In this document: positions 44,695-54,761 of the stretch, one piece after another | Numbering within the stretch: position 1 is the stretch's first letter | Layout of the letters: every line of letters starts with the position of its first letter | Assembly: GCA_963715055.1 (NCBI GenBank) | Contig: CAVQRB010000007.1 | Location: 1 to 64,000, forward strand | DNA length: 64,000 bases | From: CAVQRB01 sp963715055 | GTDB taxonomy: Bacteria; Pseudomonadota; Alphaproteobacteria; Rhodobacterales; Rhodobacteraceae | Direction: 5' to 3' | Position numbers and translations under genes: made by a program | Notes under the pieces: generated by a model | What the model was told of the DNA's origin: nothing | The model's database searches: none | The model's input: only the letters and a program-made list of their open reading frames with translations

Positions 44695-45096
44695 TTATTG
44701 ACCTCTATCCTGCGCCGAGCGCAAGAAAACCGCGCGTACCTCGCGCGGGCTTGCCTGTTGCGGAAGGCCCGCATGCACCTCGTCCGGAGACCACAGCCAC
44801 GAAGGTGCGGGATCATGCTTCATCGCCCATTTCCGGAACAGACGATCCTCGGTGGCCGCGCGGACCAGAACATGCACTTCGACATGGCGGTCGTCCTCGC
44901 AGATTCGCTCGAAGGTCGCCTCGACCTTTCCGACCGGCCCTTCGAGCAGTTGCAGGTAGATATCAGAGCGACAGATCAGGGCACCGGTGATATCGTCTCG
45001 GGCGTTACGGTCGCGCGAGATGCCGAGGATGTTGCGCAAATCCGACGCATCAAAGCCGAACGGTCGCGACATGTAGATCAACTGGAGCATCTTCAT
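44695..45096 (-). CDS. BLUF-domain blue-light sensor protein
   Basis: 133 residues; almost the whole protein is one BLUF domain that binds FAD. Key positions are intact: Tyr8 (LIYMS), Asn31 (RNARDDITGAL), Gln49 (YLQLLEG) and Trp90/Met92 (KWAM). The last 35 residues form a short tail with no output domain, so it is a short BLUF protein that acts through a partner. ATG 45096 has AGGGGA upstream. It diverges from a universal stress protein gene 134 bp away, so both may respond from one promoter region. Confidence 0.92.
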   Translation of the reverse strand: MKMLQLIYMSRPFGFDASDLRNILGISRDRNARDDITGALICRSDIYLQLLEGPVGKVEATFERICEDDRHVEVHVLVRAATEDRLFRKWAMKHDPAPSWLWSPDEVHAGLPQQASPREVRAVFLRSAQDRGQ

Positions 45097-45230
45097 GACG
45101 ATCGTCCCCTTCCTGCGCGCCAGAATGCGATCAACAGGCATTTTGTCGAGCGAAATCTTCGCGCAGTTTGCGATTGCGTGCCCTCGGAATGAAGGTCATG
45201 ATCCGGGCGACCGAAGAGGGGACGTCAATC

Positions 45231-45686
45231 ATGCGCAAGTTTCTGGTCATTCTGGATGACAGCCGCGAGTGCCTCAATGCCATGCGTTTCGCCGCGATGC
45301 GCGCCTCCAAGACTGGCGGTGGTGTGGCGATCCTTTCGGTGATTCCGCCCGAGGAGTTCAACCACTGGATCGGCGTTGGCGCCGTCATGCGTGAAGAAGC
45401 GCGTGAGCGGATCGAAGTACATTTCGAGGTTTTCGCCAAATGGATGCGGGACCGTCAGGGCATCGACCCGGAACTGGTGATACGCGAAGGCCAGCCCGTC
45501 GACGAGATCATCGCCCAGATCCGAGAGGACCCGGAGATCGGCGTGGTGGTGCTGGGGGCAGGTACGGACAAGAAAGGTCCCGGGCCGCTGGTGACACAGT
45601 TGACCAAGATCTCCGGCGGCCTGCCGATCCCGATCACCATCGTGCCCGGAGACCTGAGCAAGGAACGGATCGAGGCGATCACCTGA
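45231..45686 (+). CDS. Universal stress protein
   Basis: 151 residues, one Usp domain: KFLVILDDSRECLNAMRFAAMRA, then VVVLGAGTDKKGPGPLVTQLTKISGGLPIPITIVPG. The G-x-G-rich segment agrees with the ATP-binding UspFG type. ATG 45231 has GAGGGGA nine bases upstream; the frame extends to 45168 without family similarity. Divergent from the BLUF photoreceptor. Confidence 0.92.
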   Translation: MRKFLVILDDSRECLNAMRFAAMRASKTGGGVAILSVIPPEEFNHWIGVGAVMREEARERIEVHFEVFAKWMRDRQGIDPELVIREGQPVDEIIAQIREDPEIGVVVLGAGTDKKGPGPLVTQLTKISGGLPIPITIVPGDLSKERIEAIT

Positions 45687-45768
45687 GCGCCGGCACGCGC
45701 CACAGGCGTTCGGCAAGACCAAAGGTTCGGACGGACGGCCAGATTCGGGTCATCGTTCCTATTCCGAC

Positions 45769-45785
45769 TTTAGAATCGTTCCAAA
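45769..45785 (+). promoter_or_regulatory. Predicted Irr (ICE-type) iron operator before nfuA
   Basis: TTTAGAA-TCG-TTCCAAA is one mismatch away from the dyad TTTAGAAnnnTTCTAAA that Irr recognises in alphaproteobacteria. It lies directly upstream of a predicted -35 (TTGACT 45788-45793) and -10 (CATATC 45811-45816, 17-bp spacer) of nfuA. Sequence match only. Confidence 0.5.
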
Positions 45786-45839
45786 CCTTGACTTGGCCCG
45801 GGGCGATCCGCATATCATGGTCAACCTCAGGAGAAACCG

Positions 45840-46400
45840 ATGTTCATCCAGACCGAATCCACGCCCAACCCCGCAACGCTGAAATTCCTTCCCGGACAGA
45901 CCGTTCTGGAGATGGGCACGGCGGATTTCCCGACGTCCGAGACGGCCGACAAGTCGCCGCTTGCGACACGCATTTATGGCGTTGACGGTGTGAGCGGTGT
46001 GTTCTTCGGCACCGACTTCGTGACGGTAACGAAAGCCGAAAACGTCGATTGGGATCACATCAAGCCGGCCTTGCTCGGTGCCATCATGGAGCACTTCCAG
46101 TCCGGGGATCCGGTCATGTCAGGCGATCATGCGCCGGTCTCCGGCCATGCCGAACATACCGGCGAAGACAGTGCCATCGTCAACCAGATCAAGGAGTTGC
46201 TCGACAGCCGGGTGCGACCGGCGGTGGCGCAGGACGGCGGCGACATCACCTTCCACGGCTTTGACCGCGGTGTTGTCTACCTGCACATGCAGGGCGCCTG
46301 CGCTGGCTGCCCCTCCTCCACGCTGACGCTGAAGATGGGGATCGAGAACCTGTTGCGTCACTACATCCCGGAAGTAACGGAAGTGCGCCCGGTTGCCTGA
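45840..46400 (+). CDS. nfuA: NfuA-type Fe-S scaffold/carrier protein
   Basis: 186 residues. N-terminal Nfu_N domain (MFIQTESTPNPATLKFLPG, DKSPLATRIYGVDGVSGVFFG) and C-terminal NifU-like domain with VRPAVAQDGGDITFHGF and the cluster pair GACAGCPSSTLTLK. Delivers [4Fe-4S] clusters to target proteins. AGGAG seven bases before ATG. An Irr-type operator lies upstream, matching iron control. The tsaB start overlaps its stop. Confidence 0.95.
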   Translation: MFIQTESTPNPATLKFLPGQTVLEMGTADFPTSETADKSPLATRIYGVDGVSGVFFGTDFVTVTKAENVDWDHIKPALLGAIMEHFQSGDPVMSGDHAPVSGHAEHTGEDSAIVNQIKELLDSRVRPAVAQDGGDITFHGFDRGVVYLHMQGACAGCPSSTLTLKMGIENLLRHYIPEVTEVRPVA

Positions 46401-47004
46401 CACGCCGCTCGTTCTGGCCTTCGACACATCGGCCGCGCATTGCGCGGCCGCTTTACTGTCGGGCGACAGGCTTCTGGGCCAGCATGCGGAGGCGATGAGC
46501 AAGGGTCAAGCGGAGCGCCTCATGGGCCTTTGCGAGGAACTGCTGGCATCGCAGGGCGCGTCGTTTTCTGACCTCACCGCAATCGGCGTCGGCATCGGCC
46601 CCGGCAATTTCACCGGCATCCGCATCGCCGTGTCCGCCGCGCGCGGGCTCGCTCTGGGACTTGGCATCCCTGCCGTCGGGGTTTCGGGATTCGACGCCTT
46701 GCGCTTCGGCATGACGGGGCCTTGCGCCTGCGCCATCGATGCGCGCCGCAACGAGGTCTATCTGCAGGTTTTCGCAGCCGATGGGGCTCGGGCACCGATG
46801 CTTGCCCCCGGCACCGACCTGCCCGATTTCGACGGCCCCTTGATCGGCAGTGGTGGGACGGCGCCAAAAGCACCCGCCGCCGAAGCCATAGCGCGGCTGA
46901 CGCTGGAGCGATTTACCCTGCCTGCTCCCCGCCCTGCCCCGCTCTACCTGCGGCCGGCGGATGCGGCACCGGCTCGCGACACCGCGCCCGCGATCATCCC
47001 ATGA
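46393..47004 (+). CDS. tsaB: tRNA threonylcarbamoyladenosine biosynthesis protein TsaB
   Basis: 203 residues. ASKHA-fold pseudo-kinase that partners TsaD and TsaE in t6A37 formation. LAFDTSAAHCAAALL, the GVGIGPGNFTGIRIAVSAARGLALGL block, AIDARRNEVYLQVF. Starts at TTG 46393 overlapping the nfuA stop; there is no nearby ATG in frame. ATGA overlap with rimI, the usual partner. Confidence 0.93.
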   Translation: MPDTPLVLAFDTSAAHCAAALLSGDRLLGQHAEAMSKGQAERLMGLCEELLASQGASFSDLTAIGVGIGPGNFTGIRIAVSAARGLALGLGIPAVGVSGFDALRFGMTGPCACAIDARRNEVYLQVFAADGARAPMLAPGTDLPDFDGPLIGSGGTAPKAPAAEAIARLTLERFTLPAPRPAPLYLRPADAAPARDTAPAIIP

Positions 47005-47450
47005 CGCCCGAGGCGCTTTCCGCCTTGCACGGCAAAGCCTTCGCGCCGGAACGCGGGTGGTCGCCAACGGAATTCGCCGATTTGCTCGCCGCGCGCCATG
47101 TGACCCTCGTCGCCCATCCGCATGGCTTTGCACTCACCCGCACCGTGGCCGGCGAGGCGGAACTGCTGACCCTCGCCGTCGATCCCGCGCACCGCAGGCA
47201 GGGAATCGCCACGCAGCTGATGACGCGGTGGCTGTCAGCGTGCAACGCCGATGCCGCCTTTCTCGAGGTCGCTGCCGACAACCATGCGGCGCAGGCGCTC
47301 TATGCCGCCTACGGGTTCGCGCAAGCCGGCATCAGGTGCGGCTATTATGCGCGACCCTCAGGCCCGCCGGTGGATGCCTTGATCATGCGGGCCTCGCTGA
47401 CGCCTCGTCATCCTGCCGAAACCCCTGTGTCGTCACCAAAAAGCAGTTGA
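47001..47450 (+). CDS. rimI: GNAT acetyltransferase, RimI-like
   Basis: 149 residues. GNAT core with LLTLAVDPAHRRQGIATQLM (acetyl-CoA loop R/QGIAT) and FLEVAADNHAAQALYAAYGFAQ. RimI acetylates the N-terminus of S18; in tsaB-rimI operons this name is standard. The translation start overlaps tsaB by four bases. Shorter or different substrates are possible. Confidence 0.9.
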   Translation: MTPEALSALHGKAFAPERGWSPTEFADLLAARHVTLVAHPHGFALTRTVAGEAELLTLAVDPAHRRQGIATQLMTRWLSACNADAAFLEVAADNHAAQALYAAYGFAQAGIRCGYYARPSGPPVDALIMRASLTPRHPAETPVSSPKSS

Positions 47451-47568
47451 CCCCGACTTCCAGCTAGGCCCTAAATCGTGCAGGATCAGAGACATTCTGC
47501 TCGTATCGGGCCAAGGCGGGATCTTGTCGATCGCGCTTGGCCCCAAACATAACCTGGGAGACACCTGA

Positions 47569-48567
<999 letters not shown>

Positions 48568-48590
48568 TCCGGCTGCACTGACACCAACCG

Positions 48591-48619
48591 GCCGCGCCCG
48601 AACCCGGGCGCGGCTTTTT
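48591..48619 (+). terminator. Intra-operon terminator/attenuator after the BMP gene
   Basis: 10-bp GC-rich arms GCCGCGCCCG and CGGGCGCGGC with loop AACC, followed by TTTTT, 24 bp after the BMP stop and 18 bp before the ATPase ATG. Probably lets the binding protein be made in excess over the membrane parts. Confidence 0.8.
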
Positions 48620-48636
48620 CGAACCGGGGGCGGGAT

Positions 48637-50163
48637 ATGGCCGATGTGGCGCCAGCGATCGAGCTGAAAGGCATTTCCAAGGCCTTCGGACCCGTTCAGG
48701 CGAACAAGGATATTTCGATCCGCGTGATGCCCGGCACGATCCACGGCATCATCGGCGAGAATGGCGCTGGCAAATCGACGCTGATGTCGATCCTCTACGG
48801 CTTCTACAAGGCTGACAAGGGCGAGATCTGGATCGGCGGCAAGCGTACCGAGATCCCCGACAGTCAGGCCGCAATCGCAGCCGGTATCGGCATGGTCTTC
48901 CAGCATTTCAAGCTGGTTGAAAACTTCACCGTTCTGGAAAACATCATCCTTGGCGCGGAAGACGGGCGTCTGCTGCGGCCGTCGCTGGCCAAGGCGCGCA
49001 AGTCGCTGGTGGAGCTTGCGGCGGAGTACGGCCTCAACGTGGATCCCGATGCGCTCATCGAGGAGATCGGCGTCGGCATGCAGCAGCGGGTGGAGATTCT
49101 CAAGGCGCTCTACCGTCAGGCCGATATCCTGATCCTCGACGAGCCCACGGGCGTGCTGACCCCTGCGGAGGCGGATCAACTCTTTCGCATCCTCGACCGG
49201 CTGCGCGAAGAGGGCAAGACCATCATCCTGATCACCCACAAGCTGCGCGAGATCATGGAGATCACCGATACGGTTTCCGTCATGCGGCGCGGGCAGATGA
49301 CCGCCACCGTCAAGACCGCGGAGACATCACCAGCCGAACTCGCCGAACTGATGGTCGGGCGCAAGGTGCTGCTGCGCGTCGACAAGACACCGGCGATGCC
49401 GGGCGATGTGATCCTCGACATCAAGGGCTTGCGTGTCATCGACGACAAGGGCGTCGAGCGCCTCAAGGGCATCGACCTGCAGGTCCGCGCGGGCGAGATC
49501 GTCGGCATCGCCGGGGTGGCGGGCAACGGGCAGTCCGAATTGCTCGAGGTGCTCGGGGGTTACCGAACCGCAACCGGCTCCGTCGTGGTGAGCGGCGAGG
49601 CGCTGGACCTGTCCGGCAAGCATTCGGATGGCCGTTCGCGCCGCGCCCAGGGCATCGCCCATGTGCCCGAGGACCGGCAGCGCGAAGGGCTGATCATGGA
49701 TTTCCACGCCTGGGAGAACAGCGCCTTCGGTTACCATCACCTGCCTGATTTCCAATCGGGGGTTCTGATGAACAACGCGGCGATCCGGCGCGATACAGAA
49801 GCCAAGATGGCCCGCTTCGACGTGCGCCCGCCCGACCCGGGCCTCGCCGCCAAGAATTTTTCGGGCGGCAACCAGCAGAAGATCGTGCTGGCCCGCGAGA
49901 TCGAACGCAACCCGGACCTGCTGCTGATCGGCCAACCGACCCGCGGTGTGGACATCGGCGCCATCGAGTTCATCCACCAGCAGATCGTTGCCCTGCGCGA
50001 TCAGGGCAAGGCGATCCTTCTTGTCTCCGTGGAGCTTGAGGAGATCCTCGCGCTGGCCGACCGCGTGGCGGTGATGTTTGACGGGATGATCATGGGCGAG
50101 CGCCAATCGGCAGAGACCGACGAAAAGGAACTGGGGCTTCTGATGGCGGGGGTGGCAGCGTGA
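48637..50163 (+). CDS. ABC transporter ATP-binding protein (double-domain, BMP-type importer)
   Basis: 508 residues with two ABC domains. First: GENGAGKSTLMSILYG (Walker A) and LILDEPTGVLTPAEADQLF. Second: GVAGNGQSELLEVLGGYR (degenerate Walker A) and signature FSGGNQQKIVLAREIERNPDLLLIGQPTRGVDIG. This is the layout of nucleoside/sugar importers such as the PnrA/YufO systems. Energises the two following permeases. The first-domain Walker B is followed by an ABC signature position with VGMQQRVEILKALYR. Confidence 0.93.
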   Translation: MADVAPAIELKGISKAFGPVQANKDISIRVMPGTIHGIIGENGAGKSTLMSILYGFYKADKGEIWIGGKRTEIPDSQAAIAAGIGMVFQHFKLVENFTVLENIILGAEDGRLLRPSLAKARKSLVELAAEYGLNVDPDALIEEIGVGMQQRVEILKALYRQADILILDEPTGVLTPAEADQLFRILDRLREEGKTIILITHKLREIMEITDTVSVMRRGQMTATVKTAETSPAELAELMVGRKVLLRVDKTPAMPGDVILDIKGLRVIDDKGVERLKGIDLQVRAGEIVGIAGVAGNGQSELLEVLGGYRTATGSVVVSGEALDLSGKHSDGRSRRAQGIAHVPEDRQREGLIMDFHAWENSAFGYHHLPDFQSGVLMNNAAIRRDTEAKMARFDVRPPDPGLAAKNFSGGNQQKIVLAREIERNPDLLLIGQPTRGVDIGAIEFIHQQIVALRDQGKAILLVSVELEEILALADRVAVMFDGMIMGERQSAETDEKELGLLMAGVAA

Positions 50164-50197
50164 GACATCCCGCCGCCCGCATATGGAGTACCAAGCC

Positions 50198-51293
50198 ATG
50201 GACGTGATGCCGAAATGGGCCGAAGTGGTGCTCGTCCCGCTGATCTCGCTGACCCTCGCGGCGATCCTTTCGGCGCTCGTCATCCTCGCCATCGGCGAGG
50301 ACCCGGTGGCCGCCGTCAAACTGATGGTCAATGGCGCTTTGGGCAGTACCTACGGCTGGGGCTATACGCTCTATTATGCGACCAATTTCATGTTCACGGG
50401 TCTTGCCGTGGCCGTGGCCTTCCATGCGCGCCTCTTCAACATCGGCGGCGAAGGGCAGGCCATGCTCGGCGGCCTCGGCGTGGCGCTGGCCTGCCTCTAT
50501 GTGCCCTGGCCGCACTGGTCGCTGGCGCTTCTGGGCGGCCATCGGCATGTCTGCGCTCTTTGGCGCGCTCTGGGCCTCCGTTCCGGCCTACCTGCAGGCC
50601 AAGCGCGGCAGCCATATCGTCATCACCACGATCATGTTCAACTTCATCGCGGCGGCGGTGCTGAACTACCTGCTCGTCAATGTCATGCGCCCGCAAGGCA
50701 GCATGGACCCCGCCACCGCCCGCTTTCCCGAGACCGTGCATCTGCCGACGCTGCATGACCTGCTGGCCCCGATTGGCATCGAGTTTTCCAAGGCAGCGCC
50801 CGCGAATATTTCGCTTCTGGTGGCAATGCTCGCCTGTGTCCTGCTCTGGCTGCTGATCTGGCGAACACCGATCGGCTATGAAATCCGCGCCTATGGCCAT
50901 TCCGAGAGTGCCGCGAAATACGCGGGCATCTCGCCCGTCAAGATCACCATGATCGCGATGATCATCTCGGGCGCGCTCGCCGGCATGATGGCCATCAACA
51001 ACGTGATGGGCGAGGCGGAACGGCTGGTGCTAAACGCCACCGAAGGTGCGGGCTTCATCGGCATCGCCGTGGCGCTCATGGGCCGCAGTCATCCTTTCGG
51101 CGTATTTCTGGCGGCGATCCTCTTCGGCTTTCTCTACCAGGGCGGCGCTGAACTGGCACTCTGGACCAATATCCCGCGCGAGTTGATCGTCGTGATCCAG
51201 GCGCTCGTGATCCTCTTCACCGGGGCGCTCGACAACATGGTCCGGATGCCGCTGGAGCGCATGTTCCTGATGCTGCGCAAGGAGCGCGGCTGA
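50198..51293 (+). pseudogene. ABC transporter permease 1 of the BMP importer, apparent frameshift
   Basis: Frame one starts MDVMPKWAEVVLVPLISL (ATG 50198, GGAG just upstream) and runs through LFNIGGEGQAMLGGLGVALA to WSLALLGG at about 50536. The next frame then goes on with AIGMSALFGALWASVPAYLQAKRG to the end. A two-base loss in GGCG-GCC (GGCGCGGCC expected) would explain it, giving 365 residues with about 8-9 membrane helices. It sits between an intact ATPase and an intact permease with the stop overlapping the next start, so a sequencing error is quite possible. Confidence 0.88.
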
Positions 51294-52261
51294 TGGATTT
51301 CATGACGCTCATCCAGCTTCTGGACAGCACGGTGCGCCTTGCGACGCCGCTGCTGCTCGCCTGTCTTGCCGGGCTTTTCTCCGAACGGGCGGGGATTTTC
51401 GACATCGGCCTCGAAGGCAAGATGCTGGCCGCCGCTTTCTTCTCTGCGGCCATCGCGGCGTTGACCGGGTCGGTCTGGCTCGGCCTCGCGGCGGGCCTCG
51501 CCGCCTCCATCGCCCTGAGCCTCCTGCATGGCCTCGCCTCCATCACCTTCCGCGGCAACCAGCTGATCTCCGGGGTCGCGATCAATTTCCTCGCGGCGGG
51601 CCTCACCGTACTGATCGCGCAGGACTGGTTCCAGCAGGGCGGCCGGACCCCTTCGCTCATGGGCGGCGCGCGCTTCGAGCCCATCACCCTGCCCTTCGCG
51701 GGGAGCCTGTCGGGTGTGCCGATTCTCGGGCCGATCTACAGCGAGCTCATCTCGGGCCACTCCATCCTCGTCTACATCGCCTTCGCCATGGTACCGCTGA
51801 CCTGGTGGGTGCTCTACCGGACCCGCTTCGGGCTGCGTCTGCGGGCAGTGGGCGAAAACCCCGCCGCGGTGGATACCGCGGGCGTCTCCGTCGTGGGCCT
51901 GCGCTATGCCGCCGTGATCATCTGCGGCGTCCTCTGCGGCATCGCGGGTGCCTATCTCTCCACTGCACTTCAGGCGGGCTTCGTCAAGGACATGTCGGCC
52001 GGGCGCGGTTTCATAGCCCTTGCAGCCCTCATCTTCGCCAAGTGGCGTCCCTGGTACGCACTTTATGCCACCTTGCTCTTTGGGCTCTTCGGCGCGCTCG
52101 AAACCCGTCCAGATGTCATCGAAGCCCTGATCGGCATGAAGGTTCAGGGCCAGCTTCTGGGGGCGCTGCCCTATATCATGACGGTGATTATCCTTGCCGG
52201 TTTCGTGGGCAAGGCGATCCCGCCGCGCGCGGGCGGCGAGCCATACGTCAAGGAAAGATGA
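51293..52261 (+). CDS. ABC transporter permease 2 of the BMP importer
   Basis: 322 residues, about nine membrane helices, of the BPD_transp_2 family. FSERAGIFDIGLEGKMLAAAF, NQLISGVAINFLAAGLTVL, RFGLRLRAVGENPAAVDTAGV and RGFIALAALIFAKWRPW are the conserved blocks. Forms a heterodimer with the upstream permease. ATG 51293 overlaps the upstream stop by one base. Last gene of the importer. Confidence 0.93.
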   Translation: MDFMTLIQLLDSTVRLATPLLLACLAGLFSERAGIFDIGLEGKMLAAAFFSAAIAALTGSVWLGLAAGLAASIALSLLHGLASITFRGNQLISGVAINFLAAGLTVLIAQDWFQQGGRTPSLMGGARFEPITLPFAGSLSGVPILGPIYSELISGHSILVYIAFAMVPLTWWVLYRTRFGLRLRAVGENPAAVDTAGVSVVGLRYAAVIICGVLCGIAGAYLSTALQAGFVKDMSAGRGFIALAALIFAKWRPWYALYATLLFGLFGALETRPDVIEALIGMKVQGQLLGALPYIMTVIILAGFVGKAIPPRAGGEPYVKER

Positions 52262-52356
52262 TCGAATAAGGCCAGATTCCGGACATGCGTCAGTCCTGAG
52301 TGCTGCAAAGCGGCGCGAAGCATTGATTTTGTCCCGGCCCATGCCTAAACCAAGAC

Positions 52357-53271
52357 ATGCAGGTATATCTCCCCATCGCTGAAGTCTCGGTCAACGCCTT
52401 TCTCCTTCTGGGGTTGGGCGGAATCGTAGGCGTGCTTTCCGGCATGTTCGGCGTCGGTGGTGGCTTCCTGATGACGCCACTGCTCTTCTTCATCGGCATC
52501 CCGCCAGCCGTCGCCGTGGCCACCGAAGCCAACCAGATCGTCGCTTCGTCTTTCTCGGGGGTGCTTGCGCATCTGAGGCGAAAGACCGTGGACCTCAGGA
52601 TGGGCACGGTGCTGCTGATCGGCGGCCTCGTCGGCGCCGGTCTGGGTGTGGTGATCTTCAACTACCTGAAGGCGCTCGGACAGGTCGATCTGCTGGTCAA
52701 GCTCTGTTATGTTGTCTTTCTGGGCGTCATTGGCGGGCTGATGTTCATCGAAAGCCTCAACGCCATCCGCAAGACCAAGAGCGGAAAACCCCCCGCCCGC
52801 AAGAAGCACAACTGGATCCACGGCCTGCCCTTCAAGATGCGTTTCCGCGTTTCGGGCCTCTACATCTCGGTCATTCCGCCGCTGATCGTGGGCGTTCTCG
52901 TGGGTGTCCTCGCGGCCATCATGGGCGTCGGCGGCGGCTTCATCATGGTGCCCGCGATGATCTACCTGCTCGGCATGCCCACCAAGGTGGTTGTCGGCAC
53001 CTCGCTCTTCCAGATCATCTTCGTGACCGGCTTCACCACGCTGCTGCATGCCACCACGAACTACACCGTCGACGTGGTGCTGGCGGTCCTGTTGCTCGTG
53101 GGCGGCGTCATCGGCGCGCAGATCGGCACGCGCATCGGCGTCAAGCTCAAGGCGGAGCAGCTGCGCATCCTGCTGGCGCTGATGGTGCTGGGCGTCTGTT
53201 TCAAGCTGGCGCTCGACCTTCTGATCATGCCCTCGGAGCTTTACTCCGTTGGCGCATCGACGGGGCATTGA
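52357..53271 (+). CDS. TauE/SafE-family sulfite or sulfonate exporter
   Basis: 304 residues, about eight helices. The duplicated family motif appears twice: GLGGIVGVLSGMFGVGGGFLMTPLLF and GVLVGVLAAIMGVGGGFIMVPAMI. Exports small organosulfur or sulfite-like anions in characterised relatives. The next gene, a TIGR02186 protein, starts next to its stop, a pairing seen in other alphaproteobacteria. Confidence 0.92.
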   Translation: MQVYLPIAEVSVNAFLLLGLGGIVGVLSGMFGVGGGFLMTPLLFFIGIPPAVAVATEANQIVASSFSGVLAHLRRKTVDLRMGTVLLIGGLVGAGLGVVIFNYLKALGQVDLLVKLCYVVFLGVIGGLMFIESLNAIRKTKSGKPPARKKHNWIHGLPFKMRFRVSGLYISVIPPLIVGVLVGVLAAIMGVGGGFIMVPAMIYLLGMPTKVVVGTSLFQIIFVTGFTTLLHATTNYTVDVVLAVLLLVGGVIGAQIGTRIGVKLKAEQLRILLALMVLGVCFKLALDLLIMPSELYSVGASTGH

Positions 53272-53273
53272 TC

Positions 53274-54053
53274 ATGATCCGACACATGCTCCAGTTGCTC
53301 GTTGGGTGTCTTATCCTTGCTTTCGGCACCGCTCCGGCAGGAAGTTCCGAAGCCGTGGTGCTCGGGCTCAGCAAGGATCAGATCTCCATCAACACCAGTT
53401 TCGACGGCTCGGAGATCCTCATCTTCGGGGCCATCAAGCGCGAGGAACGCATCCCCGAGGGGCCACCGCTCGAAGTGATCATCACCCTTGCCGGACCCTC
53501 GCTGCCGGTGACCGTCCGGCGCAAGGAAAAGCGGCTCGGCATCTGGGTGAACATTGATTCCGTCGAGGTGGACCACGCGCCAAGCTACTATGCCGTCCTG
53601 ACCAGCGCTCCCTTGCGCGAGGTGCTGAGCGAGGTCGAGGACCTCCGCCACAAGGTCTCGATCCCGCGCGCGATCCGCTCGGTCGGCGCGCCGCAGGACA
53701 TCGCGGATGCAACGGCCTTCACCGAGGCGCTGATCCGGATCAGGGAGCGCAATGACCTCTATCACCTGGGCGAAGGCGCCGTGGCGGTCGAGGAGCAGAC
53801 GCTCTTCCGCACCTCGGTGCAACTGCCGGCGGCCCTGACCGAAGGCGCCTATCCCATGCGGATCTTCCTCACCCGCGAGGGGTCTGTGGTATCGACCTAT
53901 GAGACCACGGTCGACGTGCAGAAAGTGGGCATGGAACGCTGGCTCTTCGAATTGTCGCGCAACCAGCCGCTGATCTACGGGTTGATGTCGCTGGCCATCG
54001 CCATCGCCGCAGGCTGGGGTGCCTCTGCCGCCTTCCGGATGTTCCGCGCCTGA
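53274..54053 (+). CDS. TIGR02186-family membrane protein
   Basis: 259 residues. Signal peptide (LLVGCLILAFGTAPAGSSEA), a periplasmic domain with VVLGLSKDQISINTSFDGSEILIFGAI and a C-terminal helix (LIYGLMSLAIAIAAGWGASAAFRMF). The family is defined by its link to TauE/SafE genes; function unknown. Start ATG 53274 chosen; the frame includes TTG 53268 overlapping the TauE stop. Confidence 0.9.
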   Translation: MIRHMLQLLVGCLILAFGTAPAGSSEAVVLGLSKDQISINTSFDGSEILIFGAIKREERIPEGPPLEVIITLAGPSLPVTVRRKEKRLGIWVNIDSVEVDHAPSYYAVLTSAPLREVLSEVEDLRHKVSIPRAIRSVGAPQDIADATAFTEALIRIRERNDLYHLGEGAVAVEEQTLFRTSVQLPAALTEGAYPMRIFLTREGSVVSTYETTVDVQKVGMERWLFELSRNQPLIYGLMSLAIAIAAGWGASAAFRMFRA

Positions 54054-54059
54054 TCCATC

Positions 54060-54761
54060 TTAGCCGCGCCCGATGTAAGGCATCGTCGTCGCCATCACCG
54101 TCATGAACTGCACATTGGCCTCCGCCGGCATCTCCGCCATATGCAGGACCGATCGCGCGGCGTTGGACACATCCATCGTCACCGTACCCGGATTGGTCTT
54201 TTTCAACGCACGAAGCAGGTCCGTCTCGGCATTGCCGATGTCGATCTGGCCGCAGGCGATGCCGAAGGGGCGCCCGTCGAGCGAGAGCGTCTTCGTCAAC
54301 CCCGTCACCGCGTGTTTCGTCGTGGTGTAGCAGATCGAATTGGGTCGCGGCACGTAAGCCGACAGCGAGCCGTTGTTGATGATCCGCCCGCCCTGTGGCT
54401 TCTGTGCGCGCATCCGGGCAAAAGCGAGCCGCGCCGCAATGAACATGCCGCCGATGTTGACGTTCATCACCTGCGTCCAGTCTTCGAGCGCGATCTCGTC
54501 GATGGTCGCCGACGGGCCGAAGAGACCCGCGTTGTTGAAGAGAACGTCGATATGCCCGAAGGCATCGAAAGCTGCTTCCATCGCCGCGGCGTCGGTCACA
54601 TCGGCCGGCAAGGCGACGGCGCTTTCGTAACGGTCTGCGAGCGCATCGAGCTGTTCGGCGCGGCGGGCGATCAGCCCCACGCGCCACCCCGCCTCGAGGA
54701 AGACTTCCGCTGTCGCATGACCGATGCCGGAACTGGCGCCGGTAATAATGATGGATTTCAT
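54060..54761 (-). CDS. Short-chain dehydrogenase/reductase
   Basis: 233 residues. Rossmann motif TGASSGIGHATAEVF, NNAGLFG, and active site Tyr-x3-Lys in SICYTTTKHAVTGL with Ser in INNGSLSAY. NAD(P)-dependent oxidoreductase of unspecified substrate. ATGA overlap with the helicase gene upstream (its stop at 54758), so the pair is co-transcribed. Classical SDR length. Confidence 0.93.
   Translation of the reverse strand: MKSIIITGASSGIGHATAEVFLEAGWRVGLIARRAEQLDALADRYESAVALPADVTDAAAMEAAFDAFGHIDVLFNNAGLFGPSATIDEIALEDWTQVMNVNIGGMFIAARLAFARMRAQKPQGGRIINNGSLSAYVPRPNSICYTTTKHAVTGLTKTLSLDGRPFGIACGQIDIGNAETDLLRALKKTNPGTVTMDVSNAARSVLHMAEMPAEANVQFMTVMATTMPYIGRG

Noticed and set aside
51134..52342. 402-codon minus frame
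   Set aside because: Antisense to the second permease; charged low-complexity peptide without a family.
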